Positions 13,406-21,870 of a stretch of 40,515 nucleotides of DNA are shown here, piece after piece. Numbering within the stretch: position 1 is the stretch's first letter; each line of letters opens with the position of its first letter. Origin of the DNA: a virus. The stretch is from the IMG/VR virus record IMGVR_UViG_3300045912_000463, positions 1 through 40,515 of that record; one strand, 5' to 3'. The notes below the pieces were generated by a model that had not been told where the DNA came from, did no database searches, and worked only from the letters and a program-made list of their open reading frames with translations. Both the position numbers and the translations under genes were made by a program.

Positions 13406-13831
13406 ATGAAAAGGCTAGTCGCTATCGTTCTCGGTCTGTGCGTGGCCATCGCGGCCGCGCAAGCCAACCCCGACCCGCTCGATCCGGCGAGCTGGTTCGA
13501 GAGCCAAGAAGCCGTCTTCGCCGTGGCGACGATCTTCGCCGCCTGGATCGTCAAGCTCACCACCGCGCTCGGCAAGGACTGGTTCAAGACCGACGGACTG
13601 GCAACCGTCTACCTCTCGGCTGGGCTTAGTCTCGCGATCGCCGGGGTCGGCGGCTACCTCGCGCTCGGGTACCTCTCCGGCGCCGGCGGGCTCGCCGGAG
13701 CGTTGCAGGCCGCCGCGATGGCGCTCCTCAGCTGGCTGGGTGCCAACGCCTCGGCCAAGTACGACCGCCAGGCGCACGCGGCGGCCGTTACGAGGGCCGA
13801 GCGAGCCAAGGCCAAGCTCTTTCCGCGATGA
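13406..13831 (+). CDS. Holin-like membrane protein
   Basis: 141 residues. An N-terminal hydrophobic segment (LVAIVLGLCVAIAAAQA) could be a cleavable signal. Two or three further spans follow (VFAVATIFAAWIVKL; ATVYLSAGLSLAIAGVGGYLALGYL; LAGALQAAAMALLSWLGA), then a basic cytoplasmic tail (KYDRQAHAAAVTRAERAKAKLFPR). Position right after the endolysin supports a holin. AGGAGGGG precedes the ATG. Confidence 0.7.
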   Translation: MKRLVAIVLGLCVAIAAAQANPDPLDPASWFESQEAVFAVATIFAAWIVKLTTALGKDWFKTDGLATVYLSAGLSLAIAGVGGYLALGYLSGAGGLAGALQAAAMALLSWLGANASAKYDRQAHAAAVTRAERAKAKLFPR

Positions 13832-14214
13832 AGCGTGCGGTTTTCGTGCTGGTGCTGTGCCTGCTCGGCACGGCATCGGCACAAATCAGCTACGGCCTGC
13901 GCGTGGAGGCAAACCTCCCGCTTTCCGCCGAGCTCGTTGACTTCATCGCGGCGCCCGCCAGCTACACCCTCCGTCACGGCACCGTCCAGGCATTCCTCGA
14001 GGTCGACCGCTGGGGTCTGACCGCCAGCTTTCGGCAAGGCCATTGGGAGGCGGGCGTCTATTACGTCCTCGCGCTCCAGCAGGTCCTCGGCCAGCACCTC
14101 GAAGGCACCATAGGCGCCTACGGCGGCCTTCGCCGCGGCGAAGCGTATCTTCACGTTCGTTCGACCCTCTTCCTCTACGGCTCCATACCCAAGGGGGACA
14201 CCGATGTTCCATAA
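13828..14214 (+). CDS. Secreted beta-rich protein of the lysis cassette
   Basis: 128 residues. A signal peptide (MKRAVFVLVLCLLGTASA-Q) is followed by alternating beta strands (ISYGLRVEANLP...VQAFLEVDRWGLTASFRQGHWEAGVYYVLAL...GTIGAYGGLRRGEAYLHVRSTLFLYG). This suggests a periplasmic or outer-membrane beta-structure. No lipobox Cys or coiled coil is seen, so it is not a classical spanin, but it may attack or mark the outer envelope at lysis. It overlaps the holin gene by ATGA. Confidence 0.65.
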   Translation: MKRAVFVLVLCLLGTASAQISYGLRVEANLPLSAELVDFIAAPASYTLRHGTVQAFLEVDRWGLTASFRQGHWEAGVYYVLALQQVLGQHLEGTIGAYGGLRRGEAYLHVRSTLFLYGSIPKGDTDVP

Positions 14215-14542
14215 GCGAGACCCCGAGCGCATCAAGATCCTGCGCGGCCAAATCCTCTCCATCATCCATATGGCCGCAGCCGGCGAAGCGCTCAACCCCG
14301 ACGACCCCTACGGCATGAGCCGCGACGTGCTGGTGATGACGCTCGAGCAGTTGAGCTCCATGCCGAGCAACGAAGACCTCAACAATGCGGTTCGTTACCT
14401 CGAGGCCAAAGGGTACTTGCAGGTCGACTGGAGCCGGGACGGCACGGGCAGCTTCACCGCCGTGCGGTTAAGCGTGGCGGGCGTCGACCTGGTCGAGCGC
14501 ACCACGAACGACCCGGCGGTCAAGTTCACCCTACGGCGGTAG
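14204..14542 (+). CDS. Winged-helix Mu-like late protein (VpaChn25_0724-like)
   Basis: 112 residues: RIKILRGQILSIIHMAAAGEALNPDDPYGMSRDVLVMTLEQLSSMPSNEDLNNAVRYLEAKGYLQVDWSRDGTGSFTAVRLSVAGVDLVERTTNDP. The winged-helix pattern and place upstream of the terminase match a small conserved protein of Mu-like phages. Its role is not established; DNA binding at packaging or late control is possible. Confidence 0.65.
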   Translation: MFHKRDPERIKILRGQILSIIHMAAAGEALNPDDPYGMSRDVLVMTLEQLSSMPSNEDLNNAVRYLEAKGYLQVDWSRDGTGSFTAVRLSVAGVDLVERTTNDPAVKFTLRR

Positions 14543-14544
14543 CC

Positions 14545-14838
14545 ATGACGGAGCTTGAACGCCGCCTCGCCGAACTGGAGGAGAAGGTGCTCGCGCAAGA
14601 CGATCGCGCTGCCGGCATTCGCCACCAGCTCGCCGCGAACAACCTGAGCCTCGAGGTGACGCGCGAGGTGCTGAGCGAGCGGATCGACTCCGTGAGGGCG
14701 CTGGTCGAGACGCTGGCGAACAGGCCCCAGCCGGGGGTGCCGATCTGGGTCATCCTTGCACTCGCCATCCCGAACGGCGTGCTCGCCCTCTCGACACTGG
14801 TGCTCGTCTTGTACCTGGTCTTCGTGCGCTCCCTCTAG
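14545..14838 (+). CDS. Coiled-coil membrane protein
   Basis: 97 residues. An N-terminal coiled coil (ELERRLAELEEKVLAQDDRAAGIRHQLAANNLSLEVTREVLSERIDSVRALVETLA) leads to one C-terminal span (IWVILALAIPNGVLALSTLVLVLYLVFV). Mu-like phages often carry such a gene just before the small terminase. Function unknown, perhaps lysis timing. Confidence 0.6.
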   Translation: MTELERRLAELEEKVLAQDDRAAGIRHQLAANNLSLEVTREVLSERIDSVRALVETLANRPQPGVPIWVILALAIPNGVLALSTLVLVLYLVFVRSL

Positions 14839-14846
14839 GAGGGCCT

Positions 14847-15404
14847 ATGAACAGCCATTACGCGGCCTTCCAGATCACCGAGCGCCGCTGCAAGATCTGC
14901 ACCTCGCCATTGCGAAGCGAGATCGACCGGTTCTTGCTCGGCGAGGCGCGTCGCGACGACGGCGGCCTCTACCGCCAGATCGACGTGATCGCCTGGGCAA
15001 GCCAGCGCGGGCTTGAGCTGTCGCCCGCCGGGCTCTCCCGGCACTACCACGGCCACGTGCAGCCGAGCGTGGCAGCTATGCTCGAGGTCGAGAGCCAGAT
15101 GAAGGCCATCCAGGAGGCGACAGGCAAGAAGCTCTCGCTCCCGCGCGTGTTCGCGGGCGTGGTCCTGGGAAAGATGATGCGCTACTTGGACAACCTGAGT
15201 GACGAGCGCCTCGGTGAGGCCGACCCCATCAAGGCGTTGCGCATGGCCACTCAGGTGGCGCGGACGGCCATGCACATCGAGCGCGCCGAGTTCCTCCTCA
15301 CCAAGGAGGAGGTCGCCGAGAAGATTACCGAGGGGCTTGCCGGGCGCGGCATGACGCAAGAGACGATCGACATGGTGCAGCGAGAGATCCTGGGGATGCG
15401 ATGA
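14847..15404 (+). CDS. Probable small terminase subunit
   Basis: 185 residues. The N-terminal ~60 residues carry the zinc-type domain RRCKICTSPLRSEIDRFLLG...QRGLELSPAGLSRHYHGHV. A helical region (MLEVESQMKAIQEATGKKLSLPRVFAGVVLGKMMRYLDNLSDERL) follows, suited to oligomerisation. It lies directly upstream of, and overlaps, the large terminase, the place of gp27 in Mu. It would recognise the left end for headful packaging. Two other proteins in the window share the N-terminal domain. Confidence 0.75.
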   Translation: MNSHYAAFQITERRCKICTSPLRSEIDRFLLGEARRDDGGLYRQIDVIAWASQRGLELSPAGLSRHYHGHVQPSVAAMLEVESQMKAIQEATGKKLSLPRVFAGVVLGKMMRYLDNLSDERLGEADPIKALRMATQVARTAMHIERAEFLLTKEEVAEKITEGLAGRGMTQETIDMVQREILGMR

Positions 15405-16840
15405 GCGAGATCCAGCCTCCGACTCGCGATCCCGTCACGCGCTCATACTTCTTGCCCTACCAGGAGGCGTGGCTCAAAGACACCTCGCGCATGAAGATCG
15501 CCGAGAAGTCGCGGCGCATCGGCTGGACCTACGTGCAGGCATACGAGGACGTCCGCGACGCGGCTCGCGCCGAAGACAGCATGGACGTTTGGTTCACCTC
15601 GGCCGACGAGAGTGCCGCTCGCGAGTACATCCGCTACTGCGAGATGTGGGCGCAGGTTTTCAACCTCGCCGCCCGCGACCTGGGCGAGGTCGTGCTGAAC
15701 AAGGACGACGACGTCAAGGCGCTGGTGATCGAGTTCGCCAACGGCAAGCGCATCCACGGCCTCAGCTCGAACCCGAAGGCGTTCAGAAGCAAGGGCGGCA
15801 AGGTGGTGATCGACGAGTTCGCCTTTCACGAGCAAGCCGACGAACTCTGGAAGGCCGCCGCGCCGGCCGTCACCTGGGGTTATCCCATTCGGGTCTTCAG
15901 CAGCCACAACGGCAAGGACACCCGCTTCTACCGCATGTGCGAGGAGGCGCAGCAGCCGGGCAGCCGCTGGAGTCACCACAAGGTCACCATCGAGGACGCC
16001 ATCCGCGATGGGCTGATCGAGAAGATCCGTGGGCTGGACCGGCCTGCCACCCAGGACGAGGTCAACGACTTCCTGCAGGAGTGCCGCGAAATCTCCGGCG
16101 ACGAAGAAACCTACGCGCAGGAGTACATGTGCGACCCGATGGACGGCAAGACCGCCTTCATCCCCTTCGCGCACATCGTCTTGTGCGAGAGCCCGCTCTG
16201 CCCGCAACCGCTCGTGGTGAACGGCAAGCGACTCGAGGAGATCCCGAGCGAGCTCTACGAGCCGGACTGGAGCTTCGAGCCGACGCCCAGCGGACTGTAC
16301 TTCCTTGGCGTCGACATCGGGCGGCGAAAGGACCTTACCGTCATGTGGCTGCTCGAGTTCGTCGGCGACCTCTACTGGACGCGGTTCATCCTGGTCCTCG
16401 AGGCCATGCAGTTCCGCAAGCAATACAGGCACCTGGAGCGGTTCTTGCGCTTCACCCGCCGAGCCTGCATCGACCAGAACGGCATCGGCATGCAGCTTGC
16501 GGAAGACGCCCTCGAGGACTTCGGCGAGCACCGGGTAGAGCCGATCACCTTCAGCAACGCCAGCAAGGCCGCGATCGCCACGACGCTCAAGCCCGAGTTC
16601 GAGGACGCCAGGCTGCGCATCCCCAAGAACGCGCAGATCCGCCGGGCGATCCACAAGATCAAGCGCCTGCCCTTGCCCGGCGGCGGAACCCGCTTCGACG
16701 GCGAGCGTGACAAGGACGGCCACGCCGACGAGTTCTGGGCGCTCGGCCTGGCCCGCTACGCTGCCGACCACGTGCGCGGCCCGATCGAGGCGAAGGTCGT
16801 GCAAAAACGCCGGTTCAGCGACTGGAAAGGGGCGTGGTAA
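15401..16840 (+). CDS. terL: Large terminase, Mu gp28-like
   Basis: 479 residues. The ATPase half carries a degenerate Walker A (KSRRIGWT, 36-43) and Walker B VVIDEF with Asp138-Glu139. The nuclease half has an RNase-H-type site: Asp305 (GVDIGRRKD), Asp358 (CIDQNGIG) and Asp443 (HADEFWALGLA). It would drive headful packaging of DNA cut from the integrated copies, so virions are expected to carry host DNA at their ends. It is coupled by ATGA to the small terminase and by TAATG to the portal. Confidence 0.95.
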   Translation: MSEIQPPTRDPVTRSYFLPYQEAWLKDTSRMKIAEKSRRIGWTYVQAYEDVRDAARAEDSMDVWFTSADESAAREYIRYCEMWAQVFNLAARDLGEVVLNKDDDVKALVIEFANGKRIHGLSSNPKAFRSKGGKVVIDEFAFHEQADELWKAAAPAVTWGYPIRVFSSHNGKDTRFYRMCEEAQQPGSRWSHHKVTIEDAIRDGLIEKIRGLDRPATQDEVNDFLQECREISGDEETYAQEYMCDPMDGKTAFIPFAHIVLCESPLCPQPLVVNGKRLEEIPSELYEPDWSFEPTPSGLYFLGVDIGRRKDLTVMWLLEFVGDLYWTRFILVLEAMQFRKQYRHLERFLRFTRRACIDQNGIGMQLAEDALEDFGEHRVEPITFSNASKAAIATTLKPEFEDARLRIPKNAQIRRAIHKIKRLPLPGGGTRFDGERDKDGHADEFWALGLARYAADHVRGPIEAKVVQKRRFSDWKGAW

Positions 16841-18357
16841 TGATCCTCGACGCCTACGGACACCCGATCGCCTCGACGAAGCCGCCCAAGCGCAACCTGG
16901 CCGCCATTGCGGTACGCGACCGGTGGTATACCTATCCGGCGTCCGGCCTGACCCCCGAGCGGCTTGCCCGCATCCTCAAGGACGCGGATGCTGGCGACAC
17001 CCTGCAGCAAGCCGAGCTGTTCGAGGAGATGGAAGAGCGCGATTGGCACTTGGCCAGCATCTTCCAGACGCGCAAGTCGGCGCTGCCCGGCCTCGAGTGG
17101 ATCGTCGAGCCCTTCAGCGACGATCCTGCCGACAAGCGGATCGCCGACGCCTTCAGGGAGAACTGGGAGGCGCTCGACGAAGAGGATTTACTCCTGGAGC
17201 TCGCCGACGCCATCTCCAAGGGCGTGAGTTTCGTGGCGCTCGCGTGGCAGAGCCGCGCCGGGCGCTTTCACGTCACCGGCTTCGAGTACATCCACCAAAA
17301 GCACTGGCGTTATGATTATGACCTCAAGCGCTTCGTGCTCATCAGCGACGAGCACCCCATGGGCGAGGTGCCGCCTTTTGGCAGCGTGATCGAGCACCGC
17401 CACAAGACCCGATCCGGCGCCCCGACCCGAGCCGGAGTCATGCGCACCTGTGCGTGGCTCTATCTCTTCAAGAACTACACCGTCAAGGACTGGGTGGCGT
17501 TCGCCGAAGTGTACGGTCAGCCGATCCGCGTCGGCAAGTACGATCCCAACACCAGCAAGGAGGAGCGGGAAGCCCTGGAGCTGGCAGTGTCGATGATCGG
17601 CTCGGACGCCGCCGGCGTCATCAGCCGCGACACCGAGATCCAGATCATCGAAGCGCAAAAGCAGTCCTCCTCCGAGGTCTACGACCGCCTCATCGCCTTG
17701 TGCGAGTCCGGCCAGTCGCGAGCCGTGCTGGGGCAGACCCTGACCTCCTCCGAAGGCGAGCACGGCACCCAGGCGCTCGGCAAAGTCCACAATGAAGTGC
17801 GACAAGACCTCGTGCGGGCCGACGCCAGGGCGGTGGCCAAGACGCTCCGGCAGCAGCTCGTGCGGCCTTGGGTGATTTTCAACTTCGGCGCGGAGTACGA
17901 AGGCCGCGTGCCCTACGTGACGCCTCAAATCAGCGACCCCGAAGACCTCGAGGCCACCAGTCGCGTCATTGTCAACCTCACCAGCGCCGGCGCCAGCATC
18001 CCCCAGGCGTGGGTACGCGAGAAATTCGGTTATCCCGAGGCGAAAGCCGGCGAGCCCGTGCTCGGGCGTCACGATCCCCTCGCGCGCTTCGAGCACCGCG
18101 CTGCCCTCGAGTCGCCGAAGTCCGATCCGCAGGAGTGGGTCGACGCGCTCGCCCACGGTGCCACCAAAGCGGGCGCCGCCGCGCTGCAACGGCAGCTGGG
18201 CGCGATCATGGAGGCCGTGCGCCACGCCCGAGACCTCGAGGAGCTGCAAGACAGCATTGCCCGGCTGGTACCGGAGCTGAGTCAAAACGAGCTGCACGAC
18301 GTGCTGGCCCGCGCCATCTTCGTTGCCGACCTGTTCGGCCGCAGTCAGGAGGTATGA
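16840..18357 (+). CDS. Portal protein, Mu gp29-like (DUF935)
   Basis: 505 residues from the ATG at 16840; a GTG at 16834 is in frame but too close to the ribosome site. Family features are LARILKDADAGDTLQQAELFEEMEERDWHLASIFQTRKSALPGLEWIVEP near the N-terminus and YTVKDWVAFAEVYGQPIRVGKYDPN in the middle. The dodecameric portal forms the DNA channel at the head vertex. Length and order match Mu. Confidence 0.95.
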   Translation: MILDAYGHPIASTKPPKRNLAAIAVRDRWYTYPASGLTPERLARILKDADAGDTLQQAELFEEMEERDWHLASIFQTRKSALPGLEWIVEPFSDDPADKRIADAFRENWEALDEEDLLLELADAISKGVSFVALAWQSRAGRFHVTGFEYIHQKHWRYDYDLKRFVLISDEHPMGEVPPFGSVIEHRHKTRSGAPTRAGVMRTCAWLYLFKNYTVKDWVAFAEVYGQPIRVGKYDPNTSKEEREALELAVSMIGSDAAGVISRDTEIQIIEAQKQSSSEVYDRLIALCESGQSRAVLGQTLTSSEGEHGTQALGKVHNEVRQDLVRADARAVAKTLRQQLVRPWVIFNFGAEYEGRVPYVTPQISDPEDLEATSRVIVNLTSAGASIPQAWVREKFGYPEAKAGEPVLGRHDPLARFEHRAALESPKSDPQEWVDALAHGATKAGAAALQRQLGAIMEAVRHARDLEELQDSIARLVPELSQNELHDVLARAIFVADLFGRSQEV

Positions 18358-18358
18358 G

Positions 18359-19549
18359 GTGCCTCCCGCCTTCGACGTCCTACCCGCACCCCTGCCCTTC
18401 GCGCAAGCGATCGAGGCGTTTGCAGGCCGCCTCCCTTTACGCCCGGAAGAGTATGCGGAGCTCGTCAGCGAAGCGAGAGCGCGGGCCTTCACCGTGGGCG
18501 GGGTGGCCAGCGACGACCTGCTCGCGGACGTGTACGCGGGCATCGAGCGAGCCCTCGCCGAGGGGACGACCTTCGAGGCGTTCACGCGAGACCTGGGCGA
18601 GCGCCTCGAGAAAGCGTGGGGTGGTGACGACCCCTGGCGCCTCTCGACCGTGTTTCAAACCAACGTGCAAAGCGCCTACCAGGCCGGGCACTACAAGCAG
18701 ATGACCGACCCGGACGTGCTGGCCGCCAGGCCGATCTGGCGCTACGATGCCGTCAACGATGGGCGCACCCGACCCTCGCACCGGGCGCTGGACGGCATGA
18801 CCGCCCCGGCGGACGATCCCATCTGGGACACCCACTTTCCACCGAATGGGTTCAACTGCCGCTGCGGCGTCATCACGCTGAGCCCCGAGCAGGTCGATGA
18901 GCGGGGCATCCGCATACTCTCGCGCGAGGAGACCGAGAGGCTGGCTCGTAACTTCCGCCCCGACAAGGGGTTCGAGATCAACCCCGGTAAGGTCTTCTGG
19001 GGCGACCAGCTCGCGCAGCGGGCGGTCGAGGCGGCCTCCAGCGGCACGTGGGAGCCCGCCGTGCGCGGCACGCCATCACGTCCCGCAGCGTACGGCCGAC
19101 CCGAGCGAATTCCAACCTCGCCTCGCCCCACCGACCTACTGCCCACCATCCGGGAAGCAGGAGCAGCGCGGTTTAGACAGGCGCTGCAGGCGGCGTGGGG
19201 AGGCGAGTCGGCCACCGTCCAAGATCCCACCGGCCGGGGGGTGGTTCTCTCCAACGTACTGCTGAATCACGTACGGCCCGACGGACGCGAGCGCTTCTTG
19301 AGCCTGCTACCCGACGTGGTGCGGAACCCGTTCGAGATCTGGCTGGCCCCCATGAAGAACGCCGCGACCGGCCAAGTGGTGATGAGGCGCCGCTACATCA
19401 AGCTGTATGAGGGCGAGCGGCGTGACAACCCTGTGCTGCTCGTCGCTGACATGCAGCGGGGCGCATGGGTGGGCTGGACGATGATCGAGACGCGCGACAT
19501 GCGCTACGTGCTGCAACAGCGGCAGGGAATCTTGCAGTGGCCGAATTGA
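18359..19549 (+). CDS. MuF head protein fused to a PBECR2-type nuclease/toxin domain
   Basis: 396 residues from a GTG with GGAGG 6 nt upstream. Residues ~95-172 are the MuF/SPP1-gp7 domain (TNVQSAYQAGHYKQM...RTRPSHRALDGMTAPADDP...HFPPNGFNCRC). After a Pro-rich linker, residues ~300-394 (VRPDGRERFLSLLPDVVRNPFEIWLAPMKNAATGQVVMRRRYIKLYEG...LLVADMQRGAWVGWTMIETRDMRYVLQQRQGILQW) match the PBECR2-like nuclease fold. MuF sits at the portal and can be ejected with DNA, so the toxin may enter the host. The final TGA (19547-19549) lies in the IS end. The domain seems complete, so little protein was lost. Confidence 0.85.
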   Translation: MPPAFDVLPAPLPFAQAIEAFAGRLPLRPEEYAELVSEARARAFTVGGVASDDLLADVYAGIERALAEGTTFEAFTRDLGERLEKAWGGDDPWRLSTVFQTNVQSAYQAGHYKQMTDPDVLAARPIWRYDAVNDGRTRPSHRALDGMTAPADDPIWDTHFPPNGFNCRCGVITLSPEQVDERGIRILSREETERLARNFRPDKGFEINPGKVFWGDQLAQRAVEAASSGTWEPAVRGTPSRPAAYGRPERIPTSPRPTDLLPTIREAGAARFRQALQAAWGGESATVQDPTGRGVVLSNVLLNHVRPDGRERFLSLLPDVVRNPFEIWLAPMKNAATGQVVMRRRYIKLYEGERRDNPVLLVADMQRGAWVGWTMIETRDMRYVLQQRQGILQWPN

Positions 19550-19700
19550 CACTCCCACGGCTAAAGCACGTGGGATTCTTGCTTCACAGCGCTGTGCCGA
19601 CTGATTAGGGTCGGTCTTACCTGCGCTCCACAAGCGTTTAGCGTCTCGGCGTGCCCCGCCGCGACAAGCTGTTTAAGTCCTTCTACTTTGATGTTGTGCG
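19546..19700 (-). ncRNA. Predicted TnpB omega/right-end RNA
   Basis: IS200/IS605 elements transcribe a guide RNA from the tnpB 3' end through the right end. Here it would include the CCCACG/CGTGGG hairpin at 19554-19574 and then read into flanking phage DNA. The guide would start TTCGGCCACTGCAAGA (minus strand below 19546), matching the MuF gene end. The 5' limit is a guess. Confidence 0.4.
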
Positions 19701-20760
19701 CCGCATTCAGGTCGCGGTCTATCACCGCACCACAGGCACACGTCCAAACCCTATCAGCGAGTGTCAGGGCGTCGTTGATAGCGCCGCACTCCATGTGCAG
19801 CTTGGAACTTGGGAAAAACCTGTCTATGACTGCCAGGTGCTTTCGATGCCACACCGTTTTGTACTCGAGTTGCCTACGGAACTCTCCGAGGGCCGCATCA
19901 GACACGCTCTTGGCTAGCTTGGTTCTCGCCATGCCTTTGAGCGATAGGTCTTCGATACAGATACCCTCATAGCCCCTCACTAGGGAGGTGGTCATCTTAT
20001 GGAGAAAGTCTTGACGTTTGTTCCTGACTTTCTGATGGATACGAGCTAGCTGCTGTCTGGCTCTATCACGGTTCTTGCTTCCCTTCTGCTTGCGAGAGAG
20101 CGCCCTTTGTGCGCGTTTCAGCTTCTTCTCGGCGGCGCGGTAGTGCTTGGGCGGCGCTTCCCGTTCACCACTGGAAAGGACAGCGAAGTCTTTGAGCCCG
20201 AGGTCTATGCCTACGACGTTCTCAGGCTTGGCGGGCGGTAGTGGCACGTCCGGCATTTCAAACTCGGCCGTCAGCGTCACATACCACTTGCCGGTGGCGT
20301 CGCGCTTGAAGGTGGCCGACTTGGTTTTGCAGTCAATGTCTTGAGACTGGCGGATGCGTACCCAGCCGATTTTAGGAACGTAGACCTTGCCATCTTCAAC
20401 CTTGACCCGTTGCGGAATGCGGAAGCTCGGCATCTCTCGCTTGCGCGACTTGAACCGAGGAAAGCGCGAGCGTTTCTCAAAGAAGTTCTTGAAGCTGCGG
20501 TCAACGTCCTTGAGCGCCTGTTGAAGGAGCTGCGAGTCAACGCCCTTAAGCCACCCGGTTTCAGGTTGCTTTTTCAGGTCGGTTAGCTCGCTTGAAAGCT
20601 GCTTGGCACTGATGCCCTCCTTGTTCGCCTCATAGAAGTCACGACGCCTAGCCAGCGCCCAATTGAACACGAAGCGTTTCGCCCCAGCCATCTGGCACAG
20701 CAGTTCTTCCTGCGCCTTTGTGGGGCGCATCTGGAAGCGGTAGACCTTGCGAAGCAGCAT
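19561..20760 (-). CDS. tnpB: TnpB, RNA-guided nuclease of IS200/IS605
   Basis: 399 residues. The N-terminal OrfB helix region ([25 protein letters not shown]) is followed by a RuvC-type core: Asp186 (GIDLGLKDF), Glu270 ([12 protein letters not shown]) and Asp350 (IDRDLNAA). The zinc finger is odd: the usual first CxxC is HMEC (His322, Cys325) and the second pair is CAC (341, 343). The catalytic triad is intact. TnpB homologues cut the empty donor site and help retain the element. The start overlaps tnpA (TGATG); the last codons run into the right-end hairpin. Confidence 0.92.
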   Translation of the reverse strand: MLLRKVYRFQMRPTKAQEELLCQMAGAKRFVFNWALARRRDFYEANKEGISAKQLSSELTDLKKQPETGWLKGVDSQLLQQALKDVDRSFKNFFEKRSRFPRFKSRKREMPSFRIPQRVKVEDGKVYVPKIGWVRIRQSQDIDCKTKSATFKRDATGKWYVTLTAEFEMPDVPLPPAKPENVVGIDLGLKDFAVLSSGEREAPPKHYRAAEKKLKRAQRALSRKQKGSKNRDRARQQLARIHQKVRNKRQDFLHKMTTSLVRGYEGICIEDLSLKGMARTKLAKSVSDAALGEFRRQLEYKTVWHRKHLAVIDRFFPSSKLHMECGAINDALTLADRVWTCACGAVIDRDLNAAHNIKVEGLKQLVAAGHAETLNACGAQVRPTLISRHSAVKQESHVL

Positions 20761-21155
20761 CAGCGTTTCCTCTGCTCTGCAATATACCGCTCAATCGTCT
20801 GGGAGCTGACGTTACCAGCGGTCGAAACGAAATACGAGCGCGTCCACAGACTACGCAACCGCGCCAGATGTGGAAACTCCTGCCGCAACTTGAAGGAGGT
20901 GTAGCCCTTGAGATGACGAACGATGCAATCCACCGAGGTGCTGGGGTCAGCGCCGATGAAGAGATGGAGGTGGTCGGGCATCACCTCTAAGGCGATGACC
21001 TCCCACCCCATCCGTTCGCACTTGTCGTTAAGCAGTTCGCTGAGCCTGTCACTGACGCGCCCTACCAGCAGCTTCTTGCGGTACTTCGGTATCCACACGA
21101 GATGGTAGTTCAAGAGGAATACCGAGGTGGTCTTGTGCTGGTAGGCGCGGGGCAT
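20760..21155 (-). CDS. tnpA: TnpA, Y1 HUH transposase of IS200/IS605
   Basis: 131 residues. The HUH motif is His62-Leu-His64 ([10 protein letters not shown]) and the nucleophile is Tyr124 ([12 protein letters not shown]); the usual [13 protein letters not shown] opening is present. It would excise and insert single-stranded element DNA by recognising the end hairpins. The start overlaps the stop of the upstream 68-residue ORF (TGATG), so translation is coupled to a gene that IS605 elements do not usually carry. Confidence 0.93.
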   Translation of the reverse strand: MPRAYQHKTTSVFLLNYHLVWIPKYRKKLLVGRVSDRLSELLNDKCERMGWEVIALEVMPDHLHLFIGADPSTSVDCIVRHLKGYTSFKLRQEFPHLARLRSLWTRSYFVSTAGNVSSQTIERYIAEQRKR

Positions 21156-21361
21156 CAGAGAAAGTCCCCTACCCGGCTGTTGGCGAGTTCTACGCCCCGT
21201 TTCAGTGCCTCTCGCACCAGTTCGACAATACGAAGGTCGTTGTCGGAGAGGAACTTGTACTCCTGCACAAGCTGTTCAGTGCAGTTCTCGAGGAGGGCTT
21301 CAAGTGGGGTGCAATGGCAGCCCGGCAGGGTATTGGCCGCCTGTTTGATGGGGCTGCTCAT
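21155..21361 (-). CDS. Small ORF coupled to tnpA
   Basis: 68 residues (MSSPIKQAANTLPGCHCTPLEALLENCTEQLVQEYKFLSDNDLRIVELVREALKRGVELANSRVGDFL), mainly helical and acidic. Not recognised. It overlaps the ORF above it by one base (TAATG) and tnpA below by TGATG. Such tight coupling suggests a regulatory or partner role for the transposase operon, perhaps an antitoxin-like or guide-control protein. Confidence 0.6.
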   Translation of the reverse strand: MSSPIKQAANTLPGCHCTPLEALLENCTEQLVQEYKFLSDNDLRIVELVREALKRGVELANSRVGDFL

Positions 21362-21516
21362 TAGAGCAACCCCAGGATGTCGAGAGCTTCTTCATCGGAT
21401 ACCGGCTCGTTGTAGCCTTTGGCTTCGCGGCGAGCGTGGTGCTCGGCTTGCCAGGTGCGCCAGTCGCGGAGTGATGCTTGCTCGGCTTCGGTTGGGAGGT
21501 TCGTGCTATCGTTCAT
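21361..21516 (-). CDS. Small ORF, first gene of the tnpA/tnpB operon
   Basis: 51 residues (MNDSTNLPTEAEQASLRDWRTWQAEHHARREAKGYNEPVSDEEALDILGLL). The acidic C-terminal helix 'SDEEALDILGLL' resembles the ends of antitoxin-like proteins, but the likeness is weak. It lies about 60 nt downstream of the strong minus-strand promoter and overlaps the next ORF, so it is likely expressed. Function unknown. Confidence 0.55.
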   Translation of the reverse strand: MNDSTNLPTEAEQASLRDWRTWQAEHHARREAKGYNEPVSDEEALDILGLL

Positions 21517-21582
21517 CTTGATTCCCCTTAACGGAATTTCTGAGCGGCGTGTGCTTGGCGGCTATGCCGCTCAGATGCTTTA

Positions 21583-21611
21583 AGTATACACAATATGGTG
21601 ACGGCTGTCAA
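21583..21611 (-). promoter_or_regulatory. Consensus promoter of the tnpA/tnpB operon with operator palindrome
   Basis: On the minus strand TTGACA (21606-21611) and TATACT (21583-21588) are exactly 17 bp apart, the best promoter match in the window. CAACATGTTG (21609-21618), a perfect palindrome, overlaps the -35, and GGTGACG occurs on both sides (21597-21603 and 21620-21626). Binding by the divergent HTH protein would switch the operon off. Confidence 0.8.
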
Positions 21612-21633
21612 CATGTTGTGGTGACGATGCTGC

Positions 21634-21639
21634 TATACT
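21634..21639 (+). promoter_or_regulatory. -10 element for the leaderless HTH gene
   Basis: TATACT ends 6 nt before the ATG at 21646, so the transcript would start at the codon itself. It is back-to-back with the tnp operon promoter and shares the palindrome region, which fits autoregulation. Confidence 0.6.
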
Positions 21640-21645
21640 GTCTTC

Positions 21646-21870
21646 ATGACTGACTCCATTAGACAAGCTGTTAAAAGGCGAATTGACGAGCTTGGGAAAA
21701 GCCAAGCCGAGGTGGCGCGAAGTCTAGGATTGCAGCGGCAGTATCTAGGCCGAATGCTAAACGAACACGTTGGAGAGGTTCCTGAAAGCTGGCAGCAACT
21801 TCTTGACGCTCTAAACCTCGAACTCTACGTCAGAGAAAAACCCTCGACTGCGAACAGCCAGAAGAGCTAG
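21646..21870 (+). CDS. HTH regulator divergent from the tnpA/tnpB operon
   Basis: 74 residues. Residues 5-60 form an HTH (IRQAVKRRIDELGKSQAEVARSLGLQRQYLGRMLNEHVGEVPESWQQLLDALNLELYV). The C-terminal tail is polar. No ribosome site is present because the gene is leaderless. It shares its upstream region with the promoter of the small ORF-tnpA-tnpB operon and so most likely represses it. It is enclosed by the duplicated end hairpin and is therefore probably element cargo and not phage. Confidence 0.8.
   Translation: MTDSIRQAVKRRIDELGKSQAEVARSLGLQRQYLGRMLNEHVGEVPESWQQLLDALNLELYVREKPSTANSQKS

Noticed and set aside
15443-16804. Minus-strand open frame of 453 codons opposite the large terminase
   Set aside because: It is an antisense shadow of a strongly supported gene; its composition (Val/Leu/Asp/His repeats) is that of reversed GC-rich codons.
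17188-18585. Minus-strand open frame of 465 codons opposite portal and MuF
   Set aside because: It spans two real plus-strand genes and has no recognisable motif or start signal.
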